A DNA stretch of 64,000 bases from NCBI GenBank assembly GCA_025758065.1, contig CP107199.1, forward strand, positions 310,001 through 374,000, given 5' to 3'. A program made the position numbers and the translations under genes. Shown here piece by piece: positions 42,140 through 50,975 of this stretch. The notes under the pieces were generated by a model, which did not search any database, had not been told where the DNA came from, and saw only the letters and a program-made list of their open reading frames with translations. This DNA is from Lachnospiraceae bacterium (lineage in GTDB: Bacteria > Bacillota > Clostridia > Lachnospirales > Lachnospiraceae). Within the stretch, counting starts at the first letter, position 1. Every line of letters starts with the position of its first letter.

Positions 42140-44136
42140 TACACTTCCATGATAATAGGCAGTATCATCGGATTTCTCTTCATACGCTTCCATAAGAAAT
42201 CACTTAAGCTGTCTTTAATAATGTTCTTGATCTTGCCCCAGTCGCTTACATGGCGGTCTAAACAGTCTGCTACTGCATCTGCAACCACACTGTGGGCTTC
42301 CTCTAACAGGTCTTCTGACTCTCTTACATATACAAAACCTCTGGATACGATATCCGGGCCGGAAAGCAGCTGGTTGGAGTGCTTCTCCAGTGTAAGAACA
42401 ACTACAATAATGCCATTCTGGGCCAGATTCTGTCTGTCTCTTAATACGATATTTCCTACATCACCGACTCCAAGTCCGTCAACCAGGATAGAACCACAGG
42501 CTACATGGTCAGTTACCTGACAGCTGTCTTCATCCAGGGAAACCACATCACCGGAATTTACCAGTAATGCATTTTCCTTCTGGACTCCCATATACTCAGC
42601 CAGTTCCTTCTGCGCCATTCTGTGGCGGAATTCACCATGTACCGGAATAGCAAATTTCGGATGTACCAGGGAATATATCAGCTTTAAGTCTTCCTGACAT
42701 GCATGTCCGGAAACGTGGGTATCCTGGCAAATCACCTTTGCTCCCTTTGCAGAAAGCTCATTGATCACATTTGCCACTGCCTTCTCATTTCCTGGGATTG
42801 GAGTAGAGCTTAATACAACCACATCCCCAGGGACGATCGATACTTTCTTGTGGATGCTTGCTGCCATACGTGACAGGGCAGCCATGGATTCGCCCTGACT
42901 TCCTGTAGTGATCAGCACAGTAGACTCCGGCGGATAATTCTTTAACTGGTCAATATCAATAAGAGTTCCCTCTGGAATATTGATATATCCCAATTCACTG
43001 GCAATATCGATAATAGTAACCATACTACGGCCTTCTACCACTACCTTACGGCCATATTTATAAGCAGTATTTACCACCTGCTGTACACGGTCTACGTTAG
43101 ATGCAAAGGTTGCTACGATAATACGGTGGTTTGTATGCTCTGCAAAAATGGTATCAAACGTCTTTCCTACACTGCGCTCAGACATGGTAAATCCGGGTCT
43201 GGTGGCATTGGTACTGTCTGCCAGCATAGCAAGAACGCCCTTTTTGCCCAGTTCCGCAAAACGCTGTAAATCGATTGGATCACCAAAAACAGGTGTATAG
43301 TCGATCTTAAAGTCACCTGTATGAAGAACAATGCCCACCGGTGAGAAGATAGCAAGTGCAGATGCATCCTGGATGCTGTGGTTGGTCTTGATAAACTCTA
43401 CGCGGAAGCAGCCTAAATTTACAGACTGTCCATGCTTCATTACCTTGCGCTTCGTATTCTTTAACAGGTTATGCTCTTTTAATTTATGCTCAATTAAAGC
43501 AATGGTCAGTTTTGTACCATAAACAGGTACATTTACCTGCTGCAAAATATACGGCAATGCGCCAATGTGGTCCTCATGTCCATGAGTGATCACAAAGCCC
43601 TTTACCTTGTCAATGTTCTGCTTTAAATAAGATACATCCGGGATCACCAGATCGATACCTAACATATCATCCCCTGGGAATGCCAGACCACAGTCTACAA
43701 CAATAATGGAATCTTCGTATTCAAATGCAGTAATGTTCATACCAATCTGCTCTAAGCCGCCTAAAGGTATGATCTTCAGCTTGCTCTTAGCCTCTTTCTG
43801 ACTGTTTCTGGTCGGTTTTCTTAAAGGTGCCCTTTTCTCTCCTGCTTCTTTTACAGCTGGAAAGGATCTTTTTGTTCCCTGCTGTCTTCCTCTTGCAGGT
43901 GCTGCTTTGCGTTTTTCTTCAGTTTTTGGTTCTGCTGTTTCTCTGCTTCCGTTTTCTTCTTTTTCTTCTGCTTTTACAGCTTTAGGTACTCTTGGCACAC
44001 GTCTCGGTCTTCTGTTCTGCGGTCTTCTAACCGTTTTTGTACCCTCTTCACGATTCTCGCCAGTATTATTTTCCGTTTTATTTTCTGTGCTGGTCTCAGG
44101 TTTTACATTTTCATTCACGTTCTCTTCTAAACTCAA
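42139..44136 (-). CDS. rnj: Ribonuclease J
   Basis: 665 residues. A basic/acidic low-complexity N-terminal extension (about 1-110, with RRPQNRRPRRVPRVPK) precedes the metallo-beta-lactamase/beta-CASP core: LVIPDVSYL, zinc motif HGHEDHIGALPY (about 191), TGDFKID, GSQGE, VHGEFRHR. A 5'-3' exo/endoribonuclease central to RNA decay in Firmicutes. The extension is absent from the roughly 555-residue Bacillus enzyme and might bind RNA. Part of the mtaB-ireB-ruvX-DUF1292 run. Confidence 0.95.
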   Translation of the reverse strand: MSLEENVNENVKPETSTENKTENNTGENREEGTKTVRRPQNRRPRRVPRVPKAVKAEEKEENGSRETAEPKTEEKRKAAPARGRQQGTKRSFPAVKEAGEKRAPLRKPTRNSQKEAKSKLKIIPLGGLEQIGMNITAFEYEDSIIVVDCGLAFPGDDMLGIDLVIPDVSYLKQNIDKVKGFVITHGHEDHIGALPYILQQVNVPVYGTKLTIALIEHKLKEHNLLKNTKRKVMKHGQSVNLGCFRVEFIKTNHSIQDASALAIFSPVGIVLHTGDFKIDYTPVFGDPIDLQRFAELGKKGVLAMLADSTNATRPGFTMSERSVGKTFDTIFAEHTNHRIIVATFASNVDRVQQVVNTAYKYGRKVVVEGRSMVTIIDIASELGYINIPEGTLIDIDQLKNYPPESTVLITTGSQGESMAALSRMAASIHKKVSIVPGDVVVLSSTPIPGNEKAVANVINELSAKGAKVICQDTHVSGHACQEDLKLIYSLVHPKFAIPVHGEFRHRMAQKELAEYMGVQKENALLVNSGDVVSLDEDSCQVTDHVACGSILVDGLGVGDVGNIVLRDRQNLAQNGIIVVVLTLEKHSNQLLSGPDIVSRGFVYVRESEDLLEEAHSVVADAVADCLDRHVSDWGKIKNIIKDSLSDFLWKRMKRNPMILPIIMEV

Positions 44137-44151
44137 GCTGATTCCTCCTGT

Positions 44152-44442
44152 TTATTTTTCTAATTCTACATCTGCATCCTTTAATAACTCTTCAAAAATG
44201 CCCATAACCCCGTCCAGTTCCCTGTCATCTTCTACAAACTCGAACAAAGCTTCACTGTCATTTTCACCGGATACATCCTTTAAAATATAACACTCTCCAT
44301 CTTCATCTTCCGGTGCATCTGTCACCAGAAGATAGTCTTTTCCATGGATCCTGGTTTCCTCTAATACGTAAAAATCTACAGATTCTCCTGAATCTGTCAC
44401 CATCGTAATGCAATCTTCTTTTTCATTCATTGGTTTATTCAT
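44152..44442 (-). CDS. DUF1292 (YrzB-like) acidic protein
   Basis: About 96 residues, very acidic. Typical DUF1292 pattern: ITMVTDSGESVDFYVLEETR, then YLLVTDAPEDEDGECYILKD and a final AL-FEFVEDDRELD. Function unknown; conserved next to ruvX in Firmicutes. The start at 44442 (GGAGAAATCA before ATG) overlaps the ruvX stop by 8 bp, suggesting translational coupling. Confidence 0.88.
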   Translation of the reverse strand: MNKPMNEKEDCITMVTDSGESVDFYVLEETRIHGKDYLLVTDAPEDEDGECYILKDVSGENDSEALFEFVEDDRELDGVMGIFEELLKDADVELEK

Positions 44443-44887
44443 TGATTTCTCCATCCTTTTTCTTTATCATGGACAGATGATCTAAATATCCCTGAAGGAT
44501 CATTGCCGCTGCGATCTGGTCTACGGATTCTTTTCTGTGTTCACGGCGGACACCGCTTTCCATAAGGACACGCTCTGCTGCTACCGTTGTAAGACGCTCG
44601 TCCCACAACTCAACAGGAAGTCCTGTTCTGCGCTCTAACGCTGCTTTTAGTTCTTCTGACTTCTGGGCACGGTCTCCCACTGTATTATTCATATTTTTAG
44701 GATAGCCAAGAACAAACTTTTCTACCTCATACTCTTTAGCCAGTGCTTCAATTCTGGCAAGAGTCTGACGCAGTTTGTTTTCATCCTTTCTGGTGATTGT
44801 CTCCACTGCCTGTGCAGTGATCCCTAAAGGATCGCAGACTGCTACCCCTACTGTCTTTGAGCCATAATCAAGCCCCATTATCCTCAT
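44435..44887 (-). CDS. ruvX: Holliday-junction-resolvase-like protein RuvX (YqgF)
   Basis: 150 residues with an RNase H-like fold: MRIMGLDYGSKTVGVAVCD at the N-terminus, VEKFVLGYPKNMN, LWDERLTTVAAERV and a C-terminal DQIAAAMILQGYLD. YqgF homologues take part in 16S rRNA 5'-end maturation and possibly DNA repair. Start 44887 is fixed by GGAGGAAG; the 13 residues upstream are not credible. Confidence 0.93.
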   Translation of the reverse strand: MRIMGLDYGSKTVGVAVCDPLGITAQAVETITRKDENKLRQTLARIEALAKEYEVEKFVLGYPKNMNNTVGDRAQKSEELKAALERRTGLPVELWDERLTTVAAERVLMESGVRREHRKESVDQIAAAMILQGYLDHLSMIKKKDGEINE

Positions 44888-44916
44888 ATTCACTTCCTCC
44901 GTACACACAAAAATCA

Positions 44917-45072
44917 GCAAAGGCAAAAACTGCCTTTGCGTGCAAGCACATAGTTCCTATAACCGCCTGGTAACACATTCATAGTGATCACAGAAAAAAA
45001 TCGACGCCCATAAAAAATCCCCTTAACAGAGACTTTAATGGACGCCAAACCAGAGAGTGACATACTCTCTGT
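44917..45072 (-). promoter_or_regulatory. Hairpin-rich spacer between ireB and ruvX
   Basis: Minus strand order: hairpin CAGAGAGT/ACTCTCTG (45051-45071); terminator-like stem GGCGTCCAT/ATGGGCGTC with a T7 run (about 44994-45047); and GCAAAGGCA-gtttt-TGCCTTTGC (44917-44939). The 7-mer ACAGAGA in the first hairpin can also pair with TCTCTGT in the terminator loop (45026-45032), so the folds may be exclusive. This suggests attenuation or at least partial termination ahead of ruvX. Confidence 0.45.
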
Positions 45073-45092
45073 CCCTATTTTTCCCAACTGCC

Positions 45093-45353
45093 CTATTTTA
45101 AACGGGCATCAATATATACCGCCATCAATTCTTCCAGGATCTCATCTCTCTCCACCTTCATAATAAGGCTTCTGGCTCCCTTGTGGCTGGTAATATAGGT
45201 AGGATCCCCAGACATAATATAACCAACGATCTGATTTACAGGGTTATATCCTTTCTCGGTCAAGGCAATATACACCTGCTCCAGTACATCGCTTACTTCT
45301 ACCTTTTTGTCCTGAACAGCCTGAAAATACTGTGTCTCTTTTATATTGCCCAT
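45093..45353 (-). CDS. ireB: IreB family regulatory phosphoprotein (UPF0297)
   Basis: 86 residues: MGNIKETQYFQAVQDKKVEV, then VYIALTEKGYNPVNQIVGYI and DPTYITSHKGARSLI. IreB is a small substrate of the PASTA-domain kinase in enterococci and modulates cephalosporin resistance. Length and the position before ruvX and DUF1292 are typical. The start at 45353 is set by the family N-terminus; the longer frame runs back into mtaB. Confidence 0.93.
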   Translation of the reverse strand: MGNIKETQYFQAVQDKKVEVSDVLEQVYIALTEKGYNPVNQIVGYIMSGDPTYITSHKGARSLIMKVERDEILEELMAVYIDARLK

Positions 45354-45400
45354 ATCATCACGTCCTTTACGTATTCTCATATATTTTACTCTATATTTTT

Positions 45401-46777
45401 CTATTCGGCAATAGTATTTTTTAACAGAAGTATATCCGAAGTCAGAAATTCTTTTGCCTGGGCTTCTAAAATAACTCCGGAAGCGGCATGCATTTTTTCG
45501 CATTCTTCCTTTGGAAGGGCTGCTTTTACATATTCCGGCGTATGTCCTACCAGATATTCTTTTCCATCTGCTGTTATCATTTCCTCAAAGAGAACAGAGA
45601 CCTTTTCGCCTAAAAATCCTTTTCTGAACTCCTCTGACATTTTCTGTTCCAGTGCAAGAAGACGGTCAGAACGGACTCCTTTTTCCTGCTCCGGGATCTG
45701 ATCTGTCATGGCAGCAGCCTTTGTACCGGCTCTTCTGGAATATTTAAACACATGCATTTCATAAAAATGCACTTTTTCCAGATACTTTTCCGTAATATCA
45801 AACTCTTCTTTCGTCTCACCCGGGAAGCCTACGATCACATCTGTAGTAATGGCAGGACGTTTAAAATGCTTACGGAGGATCTCACACCGCCTTAAGTAAT
45901 CCTCTGTTGTATAATGACGGTTCATTCTCTGTAAAACACTGTCACAACCACTTTGTAAAGACAGGTGGAAATGAGGACAGAACTTAGGAAGCTCTGCCAG
46001 ACTCTTTGCAAACTCTTCCGTAATAATACGCGGTTCCAGCGATCCCAGGCGGATACGTTCCAGCCCACTGATCTCATGGACCTCACGGATCAGGGCCAGC
46101 AATTCCCTGTGATTCCAGTCTCCCTGGCTTACAGGATTCCCCTCCATATGTTCAATTCCATAGGAACTTAAATGGATGCCTGTAAGAACAGCCTCTTTAT
46201 ATCCCTGAGCCACCAGTCCGGTGATCTCCCTGACCACATCTTCACGGCTTCTGCTGCGGACTCTGCCTCTGGCAAAGGGAATGATACAGTAACTGCAGAA
46301 CTGATTACAGCCGTCCTGAACCTTGATAAAAGCTCTTGTATGGTCTGAAGGCTGTTCCAGATGAAGCGCCTCATAATCACTTCCATGGGAAAGATCGGTG
46401 ACAAATACCTCTGCTTCTTCTTTCTCATGAACATTGCCTAAATATTCATCCAGAATATCTGCCAGCTCCGCCTTTTTATTATTTCCAATTACAATATCAA
46501 CGCTGGCATCCTTTTTTAACTCTTCCGATGCCACCTGCACATAACAGCCTGCTGCCACCACTACAGACTCCGGATTCAGTTTCTTTGCCCGGTGCAGCAT
46601 CTGCCTTGATTTCCGGTCCGCAATATTAGTAACAGAACATGTATTGATAATATAAACATCCGCCTTTTCATCAAAAGGAACGATCTCATAACCACGTTCC
46701 TTCAACTGCTGCTCCATGGCTTCCGTTTCATAAGCATTTACTTTGCACCCCAGATTGTGAAGGGCTGCTTTCGGCAT
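45401..46777 (-). CDS. mtaB: tRNA ms2t6A37 methylthiotransferase MtaB
   Basis: About 458 residues. N-terminal UPF0004 domain with three Fe-S cysteines (HNLGCKVN, NTCSVTN, AAGCYVQ), radical SAM domain with QDGCNQFCSYCIIPFARG (CxxxCxxC) and a C-terminal TRAM domain. Adds methylthio to t6A37 of ANN-decoding tRNAs. Start 46777 is fixed by AGGAGGTCATATT before ATG; the upstream in-frame extension crosses the R6 hairpin and is not coding. Confidence 0.95.
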   Translation of the reverse strand: MPKAALHNLGCKVNAYETEAMEQQLKERGYEIVPFDEKADVYIINTCSVTNIADRKSRQMLHRAKKLNPESVVVAAGCYVQVASEELKKDASVDIVIGNNKKAELADILDEYLGNVHEKEEAEVFVTDLSHGSDYEALHLEQPSDHTRAFIKVQDGCNQFCSYCIIPFARGRVRSRSREDVVREITGLVAQGYKEAVLTGIHLSSYGIEHMEGNPVSQGDWNHRELLALIREVHEISGLERIRLGSLEPRIITEEFAKSLAELPKFCPHFHLSLQSGCDSVLQRMNRHYTTEDYLRRCEILRKHFKRPAITTDVIVGFPGETKEEFDITEKYLEKVHFYEMHVFKYSRRAGTKAAAMTDQIPEQEKGVRSDRLLALEQKMSEEFRKGFLGEKVSVLFEEMITADGKEYLVGHTPEYVKAALPKEECEKMHAASGVILEAQAKEFLTSDILLLKNTIAE

Positions 46778-46808
46778 AATATGACCTCCTGTTTTTTCTA
46801 AACGTGCT

Positions 46809-46846
46809 TGCCACCTGACGGCAACATCACCATAAATGAAAGTCAA
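46809..46846 (-). repeat. R6 dispersed hairpin, copy 3
   Basis: Minus strand GACTTTCATTTATGGTGATG then TTGCCGTCAGGTGGCAA. The hairpin TTGCC-gtca-GGTGGCAA differs from copy 1 but is still paired. It lies about 20 bases before the mtaB RBS. The middle copy is in the leader of the amino-acid transporter operon (about 16662-16702, minus). Confidence 0.65.
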
Positions 46847-46991
46847 AACCTCTCAATGATCGTTACTGAACTGTAACCAATGATTTTCATACAATCTCAC
46901 TATTGACTTTTATACACCTGACCTTTAGTATTAACAGTAAGCAGTTCTATCTGCAAAAATGATTTACATACCACACAAGGAGGGGCTTCCT

Positions 46992-47225
46992 ATGAAAACA
47001 GTTAGAATTTCATTAAATTCCATTGATAAGGTTAAATCTTTCGTAAACGATTTAGCTAAGTTCGATGTTGATTTTGATCTGGTTTCCGGCAGATATGTCA
47101 TCGACGCAAAATCAATTATGGGTATCTTCAGTCTGGATCTGTCCAAGCCGATCGATCTGAACATTCATGCTGAGAATGACGTAGACAGCATTCTTGCTAC
47201 ACTTTCTCCATACATCATCGACTGA
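46992..47225 (+). CDS. HPr/Crh-like protein lacking the catalytic histidine
   Basis: 77 residues that align with HPr. The active-site loop GIHARPA is shortened and missing, reading LNSIDKVKSF, so no PTS phosphotransfer through His15 is possible. The regulatory site is kept as KSIMGIFSLDL with Ser41 in place of Ser46. This combination resembles Bacillus Crh, which acts only as a CcpA co-repressor after HprK phosphorylation. The start follows AAGGAGGGG. Transcribed alone on the plus strand with a strong terminator. Confidence 0.8.
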   Translation: MKTVRISLNSIDKVKSFVNDLAKFDVDFDLVSGRYVIDAKSIMGIFSLDLSKPIDLNIHAENDVDSILATLSPYIID

Positions 47226-47242
47226 GTTTAATGTTAAAGTTT

Positions 47243-47276
47243 AGAAGGGAGCCGCGTGGATGCGGCTCTCTTTTTA
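47243..47276 (+). terminator. Terminator of the HPr-like gene
   Basis: GGGAGCCGC-gtggat-GCGGCTCTC followed by TTTTT. Confidence 0.9.
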
Positions 47277-47328
47277 TATAACGCTTTCCGCTCACCGGCG
47301 GGTCTTCTTAGCCAGAAATAACGTTGCA

Positions 47329-47460
47329 GGGGTTCGCTTTCTATAAAACAATTGTACGCATCCTGAGCGCAGCTGTACGTCTGTGACGGATGTAGTCCGG
47401 CGCAGGCGAACTGACGCAAGCGAAGGCCAGCGAACAATGTTTTATAGAATGAAGAACCCC
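47329..47460. repeat. Fold-back element (132 bp)
   Basis: Arms GGGGTTCGCTTTCTATAAAA and TTTTATAGAATGAAGAACCCC with shorter internal palindromes. First of three fold-back units filling the 588-bp gene-free interval 47226-47813. Confidence 0.75.
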
Positions 47461-47493
47461 CTTTCGAACACTTCGGCCACCGGCCTTAAACCC

Positions 47494-47654
47494 AGTGTAC
47501 TGTATCATTCACATTTCGCATAATGACTTGCCTGAATTTCCATCTGCTGTGTTGTCGTCAATCGACGATGCCACCGCATCGCCTCATTCCTCCGCCTTGC
47601 AGATTGAAAATTCATTCTGCGTCATTTTGCTGAAAGTGAATGATACAGTACACT
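47494..47654. repeat. Fold-back element with perfect 19-bp terminal inverted repeats
   Basis: AGTGTACTGTATCATTCAC at 47494-47512 and its exact complement GTGAATGATACAGTACACT at 47636-47654. No ORF inside. Its right end overlaps the next element by two bases. Confidence 0.85.
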
Positions 47655-47817
47655 AGTACATCGTTTTCGAAATAACTATACCACTCACTTGTCTGCGAAT
47701 CTGATTGCACAGGCCTAAAAGCCTCAGCGTAGCCCGCTACGCCTGCGTTTTTAGACCTGCACACTCAAATCCGCATCCTACGTGATTAGTACAGTTATTT
47801 ACGAAACGATGTACTAG
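47653..47817. repeat. R5 fold-back element overlapping the thiI stop codon
   Basis: Ends CTAGTACATCGTTT and AAACGATGTACTAG (47653 and 47804-47817). The inner hairpin pairs AGGCCTAAAAGCCTCAGCG with CGTTTTTAGACCTG. The right-hand CTAG includes the thiI TAG (47814-47816). A 31-bp minimal copy (CTAATACAT ... ATGTACTAG) lies at 60368-60398, again over a stop codon. Confidence 0.85.
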
Positions 47818-48998
47818 CCGCGGCAAGCAATAACTTCCACAGTATCCAGCGCAGTCTTCACCATCTCATCGATCTTTTCTTCCAGATGACGCTCAGAATT
47901 TCTGATCACCTTAAGATTTGGCTTTGTAACCGGGTGCTTTGCTACGAAAATAGTACAGCAGTCCTCATATGGCTGGATTGAAGTCTCATAAGTACCGATC
48001 TTCTCAGAAACATCCACGATCTCCTGCTTATCAAATCCGATCACCGGACGGAAAACAGGCATAGTGCACACTTCATTAGTAGAAGCCAATGACTGTAACG
48101 TCTGTGAAGCCACCTGTCCGATACTCTCACCAGTGATCAGCGCAATAGAACCTGTCTTCTCAGCGATCGCCTGTGCAATACGCATCATATAACGGCGCAT
48201 GATAATGGTCAGCTCCTCATGTGGGCACTGCTCATAAATATAAAGCTGGATATCTGTAAAATTAACTATATGCAGATTGATGGGGCCTGAATAACGTGCT
48301 ACCAGATTTGCCAGATCAACTACCTTCTGTTTTGCTCTCTCACTGGTATATGGCGGCGCATGGAAATAAACAGCATCGATCTTCACTCCACGTTTTGCGA
48401 TCATATAGCCTGCAACCGGGCTGTCAATACCGCCGGAAAGCAACAGCATTGCCTGTCCATTGGTGCCAATAGGCATACCGCCTGGTCCTGGGATCATCAG
48501 GGAGAACAGGTTCACTTTCTGGCGTATCTCCACGCGAAGAAGTACATCCGGATGATGTACATCCACTTTCATCTGTGGGAAAGCCTCTAAAATCGCCTCA
48601 CCCATATCCCGGTTGATCTGCTCAGAGCTTACAGGGTACTGCTTATCCCCTCTTCTGGCATCTACCTTAAAAGTAATATTTTTGTCCGGATATACCTGAT
48701 CCATATATTCTACTACATGCTTTTTCAGGTTCTCATAATCCTTATCCTCGATCTGCACCATAGGGCAGATATCAGCGATACCAAATACACGCTTTAACGC
48801 TTCAATGGTATCATCATACTCATACTCTCCTAAAGCCTTTACATAAATACGGCCGGATTCCTTTGTAACATCAAACTCACCGTCTACAGAGCTTAAAGCA
48901 TAACGGATCTGACGGATCAGGGCATCTTCAAACATGTATCTGTTTTTACCCTTTGTGCCGATCTCTGCATACTTGATCAAAAATGACTGATACTGCAT
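47814..48998 (-). CDS. thiI: tRNA 4-thiouridine synthetase ThiI
   Basis: 394 residues. N-terminal ferredoxin-like domain, THUMP domain (about 60-165) and PP-loop adenylation domain with LLLSGGIDSPVAGYM (about 184). No C-terminal rhodanese domain, as usual in Firmicutes, where a dedicated cysteine desulfurase (NifZ type) passes sulfur on. That partner is the next gene upstream. Modifies U8 of tRNA. Its stop codon TAG is part of an R5 terminal repeat. Confidence 0.97.
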   Translation of the reverse strand: MQYQSFLIKYAEIGTKGKNRYMFEDALIRQIRYALSSVDGEFDVTKESGRIYVKALGEYEYDDTIEALKRVFGIADICPMVQIEDKDYENLKKHVVEYMDQVYPDKNITFKVDARRGDKQYPVSSEQINRDMGEAILEAFPQMKVDVHHPDVLLRVEIRQKVNLFSLMIPGPGGMPIGTNGQAMLLLSGGIDSPVAGYMIAKRGVKIDAVYFHAPPYTSERAKQKVVDLANLVARYSGPINLHIVNFTDIQLYIYEQCPHEELTIIMRRYMMRIAQAIAEKTGSIALITGESIGQVASQTLQSLASTNEVCTMPVFRPVIGFDKQEIVDVSEKIGTYETSIQPYEDCCTIFVAKHPVTKPNLKVIRNSERHLEEKIDEMVKTALDTVEVIACRG

Positions 48999-49027
48999 AA
49001 TACTTCCTTTCTTTTGTTTTTATCTAG

Positions 49028-49062
49028 GCTCACAAACCTGCGCTGACGCGCTTATCTGCCTG
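49028..49062. repeat. R2 fragment
   Basis: CTCACAAACCTGCGCTGACG then CGCTTATCTGCCTGC: left outer arm, hairpin A (GCGC-tga-CGCGC) and half of hairpin B, then cut off at the 3' end of the cysteine desulfurase gene. Confidence 0.6.
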
Positions 49063-50217
49063 CTATTTTATAGTAAATCTCCTAAGCACCGGCAGAAGCT
49101 CCTTTAAAACATCCACTGCATAGTCGATCTCTTCTTTTTTATTAAACATCCCAAAACTGAATCTTAAAGTAGAATCCAGTAATTCCTTTTTCACCCCGAT
49201 CGCCTTTAAAGTACCGCTGATGGCCGGATGATTAGATGAGCAGGCAGAACCGGAAGAAACATAGATGCCTTTTTCTTCCAGGGCATGAAGAAGTACCTCG
49301 CTTCTTACTCCCTCAAAGCTTAAACTTACGATCTGCGGAGCCCCTTCTGCCCCCTTTAAACTATTGACTGTAACGCCTTCCATTTCAGACGCCCTAAGGA
49401 TCAGATAGTCCTTTAAGCCTGTAAGATACTCCATCTTGGCGCTGTGGTCTGTATACATTTCTTTTGCTGCCACGCCAAGACCTGCAATACCGGGAACATT
49501 TTCTGTACCGGAACGCATATCCTTCTGCTGGCCGCCGCCATAGATCAAAGGACGGATCTTTACCTTTTCATCAATATATAAGAAACCTACGCCCTTTGGC
49601 CCATGGATTTTATGTCCGCTGACACTTAACAGGTCAATGCCCTGTTTTTTGGGACGGATCACTATTTTCCCATATGCCTGGATAGCATCTACATGAAATA
49701 CGGTCTTTGGATTTTTTCCATGTACCAGACGCCCGATCTCATCAATTGGTTCAATAGCGCCGATCTCATTATTTACATACATAACAGACACTAAAATAGT
49801 ATCCGGACGCAAAGACTGCTCCAGTTCTTCCAGTGAAATATGTCCATTGTGATCCACATGAAGATAAGTCACCTCAAAACCTAAGGACTCCAGAAATGCC
49901 AGCGGCTGATACACAGAGGCATGCTCGATCCTGGTGCTGATAATATGCTTTCCTGCTCTCTGGTTTGCCAAGGCCGTACCAATAAGTGCCATGTTATTAG
50001 ACTCTGTACCCCCGGAAGTAAACAGGATTTCTTTGTCTTTTACCTTTAAGGTCTTTGCAATATCGGCTGCAGCCTGACGGATGTATTTCTCTGCCTCCAT
50101 GCCTTTTGTATGCTTAGCAGAAGGATTTCCGAAATCTTCCATCAGTGTTTTTACCATAATATCCCGGACAGAGTCCAGAGCCTTTGTTGTGGCTGAATTA
50201 TCAAAATATGCTTCCAT
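49063..50217 (-). CDS. Cysteine desulfurase (NifS/NifZ-like)
   Basis: 384 residues, class V PLP aminotransferase fold. Starts MEAYFDNSATTKALDSVRDI; PLP lysine in SVSGHKIHGPKGVGFLY (about 203) and the catalytic-loop cysteine in SSGSACSSNHPA (about 325). Converts cysteine to alanine and a persulfide. Adjacent thiI suggests it mainly supplies sulfur for s4U in tRNA. Starts one base from the rsmE stop, so it is translationally coupled. Confidence 0.95.
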   Translation of the reverse strand: MEAYFDNSATTKALDSVRDIMVKTLMEDFGNPSAKHTKGMEAEKYIRQAAADIAKTLKVKDKEILFTSGGTESNNMALIGTALANQRAGKHIISTRIEHASVYQPLAFLESLGFEVTYLHVDHNGHISLEELEQSLRPDTILVSVMYVNNEIGAIEPIDEIGRLVHGKNPKTVFHVDAIQAYGKIVIRPKKQGIDLLSVSGHKIHGPKGVGFLYIDEKVKIRPLIYGGGQQKDMRSGTENVPGIAGLGVAAKEMYTDHSAKMEYLTGLKDYLILRASEMEGVTVNSLKGAEGAPQIVSLSFEGVRSEVLLHALEEKGIYVSSGSACSSNHPAISGTLKAIGVKKELLDSTLRFSFGMFNKKEEIDYAVDVLKELLPVLRRFTIK

Positions 50218-50966
50218 TAAAATGCTCCTTCCAGCTTCATCATCAAAAGAGCCAGTATAGCAGGTCCTGCTGTTTCTGTGCGCAGGATCCGCTTTCCAAG
50301 GCTTACGGGCTTTACTCCCATTTTCAGGGCAAGCTTAATCTCTTCCTCGTCAAATCCACCTTCCGGTCCGATAAACACTGCGATCTGCTGTCCTGGTGCC
50401 AGTCTGCCTAATACCTGCTTTATTCCGTCCATTCCCTTTTCCAGCTCATAGGGGATCATGGACAGATCAAATTTCTGTTCTTCTATATAGGAAAATGCCT
50501 CTTTCAAGCTCATCACCATTCCCACTTGTGGGATATAGCTGCGCTTTGACTGCTTAGCTGCACTTTCTGCAATAGCCTGCCAGCGGCGTACCTTTGCCTC
50601 TGCTTTTTTTGCGTCCAGCTTCACCACTGCATTTCTGGTGGCAACCGGAATCACACCTGCAGCCCCCAGTTCCACAGCCTTCTGGATGATCACTTCCATT
50701 TTATCTGATTTTGGCAGTCCCTGAAAAAGCCATATTCTGGAAGGAAGCTCTTTGCTGTCTTCGTTTTCAGAAAGGATCTCTAAAATCCCTTCTCCCTCTG
50801 CATAGCTTTCTATCTGACAGTTATAATCTTTTCCTGTACCGTCGCTGATAAGCACTGCTTCCCCGGTCTTCATGCGGAGCACATTTTTCATATGGTTCAG
50901 ATCTGCTCCTGTGATCTTTACCTTTCCCTCTCCAATGGCAGAAGGATCCACAAAAAAATGATACAT
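50217..50966 (-). CDS. rsmE: 16S rRNA m3U1498 methyltransferase RsmE
   Basis: 249 residues. N-terminal PUA-like domain (about 1-70; MYHFFVDPSAIGEGKVKITG) and SPOUT methyltransferase domain with the knot motif IAVFIGPEGGFDEEEI and SLGKRILRTETAGPAILALL. Located 9 bp downstream of prmA, the common arrangement in Firmicutes. Confidence 0.97.
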   Translation of the reverse strand: MYHFFVDPSAIGEGKVKITGADLNHMKNVLRMKTGEAVLISDGTGKDYNCQIESYAEGEGILEILSENEDSKELPSRIWLFQGLPKSDKMEVIIQKAVELGAAGVIPVATRNAVVKLDAKKAEAKVRRWQAIAESAAKQSKRSYIPQVGMVMSLKEAFSYIEEQKFDLSMIPYELEKGMDGIKQVLGRLAPGQQIAVFIGPEGGFDEEEIKLALKMGVKPVSLGKRILRTETAGPAILALLMMKLEGAF

Positions 50967-50975
50967 GTAAGGCTC

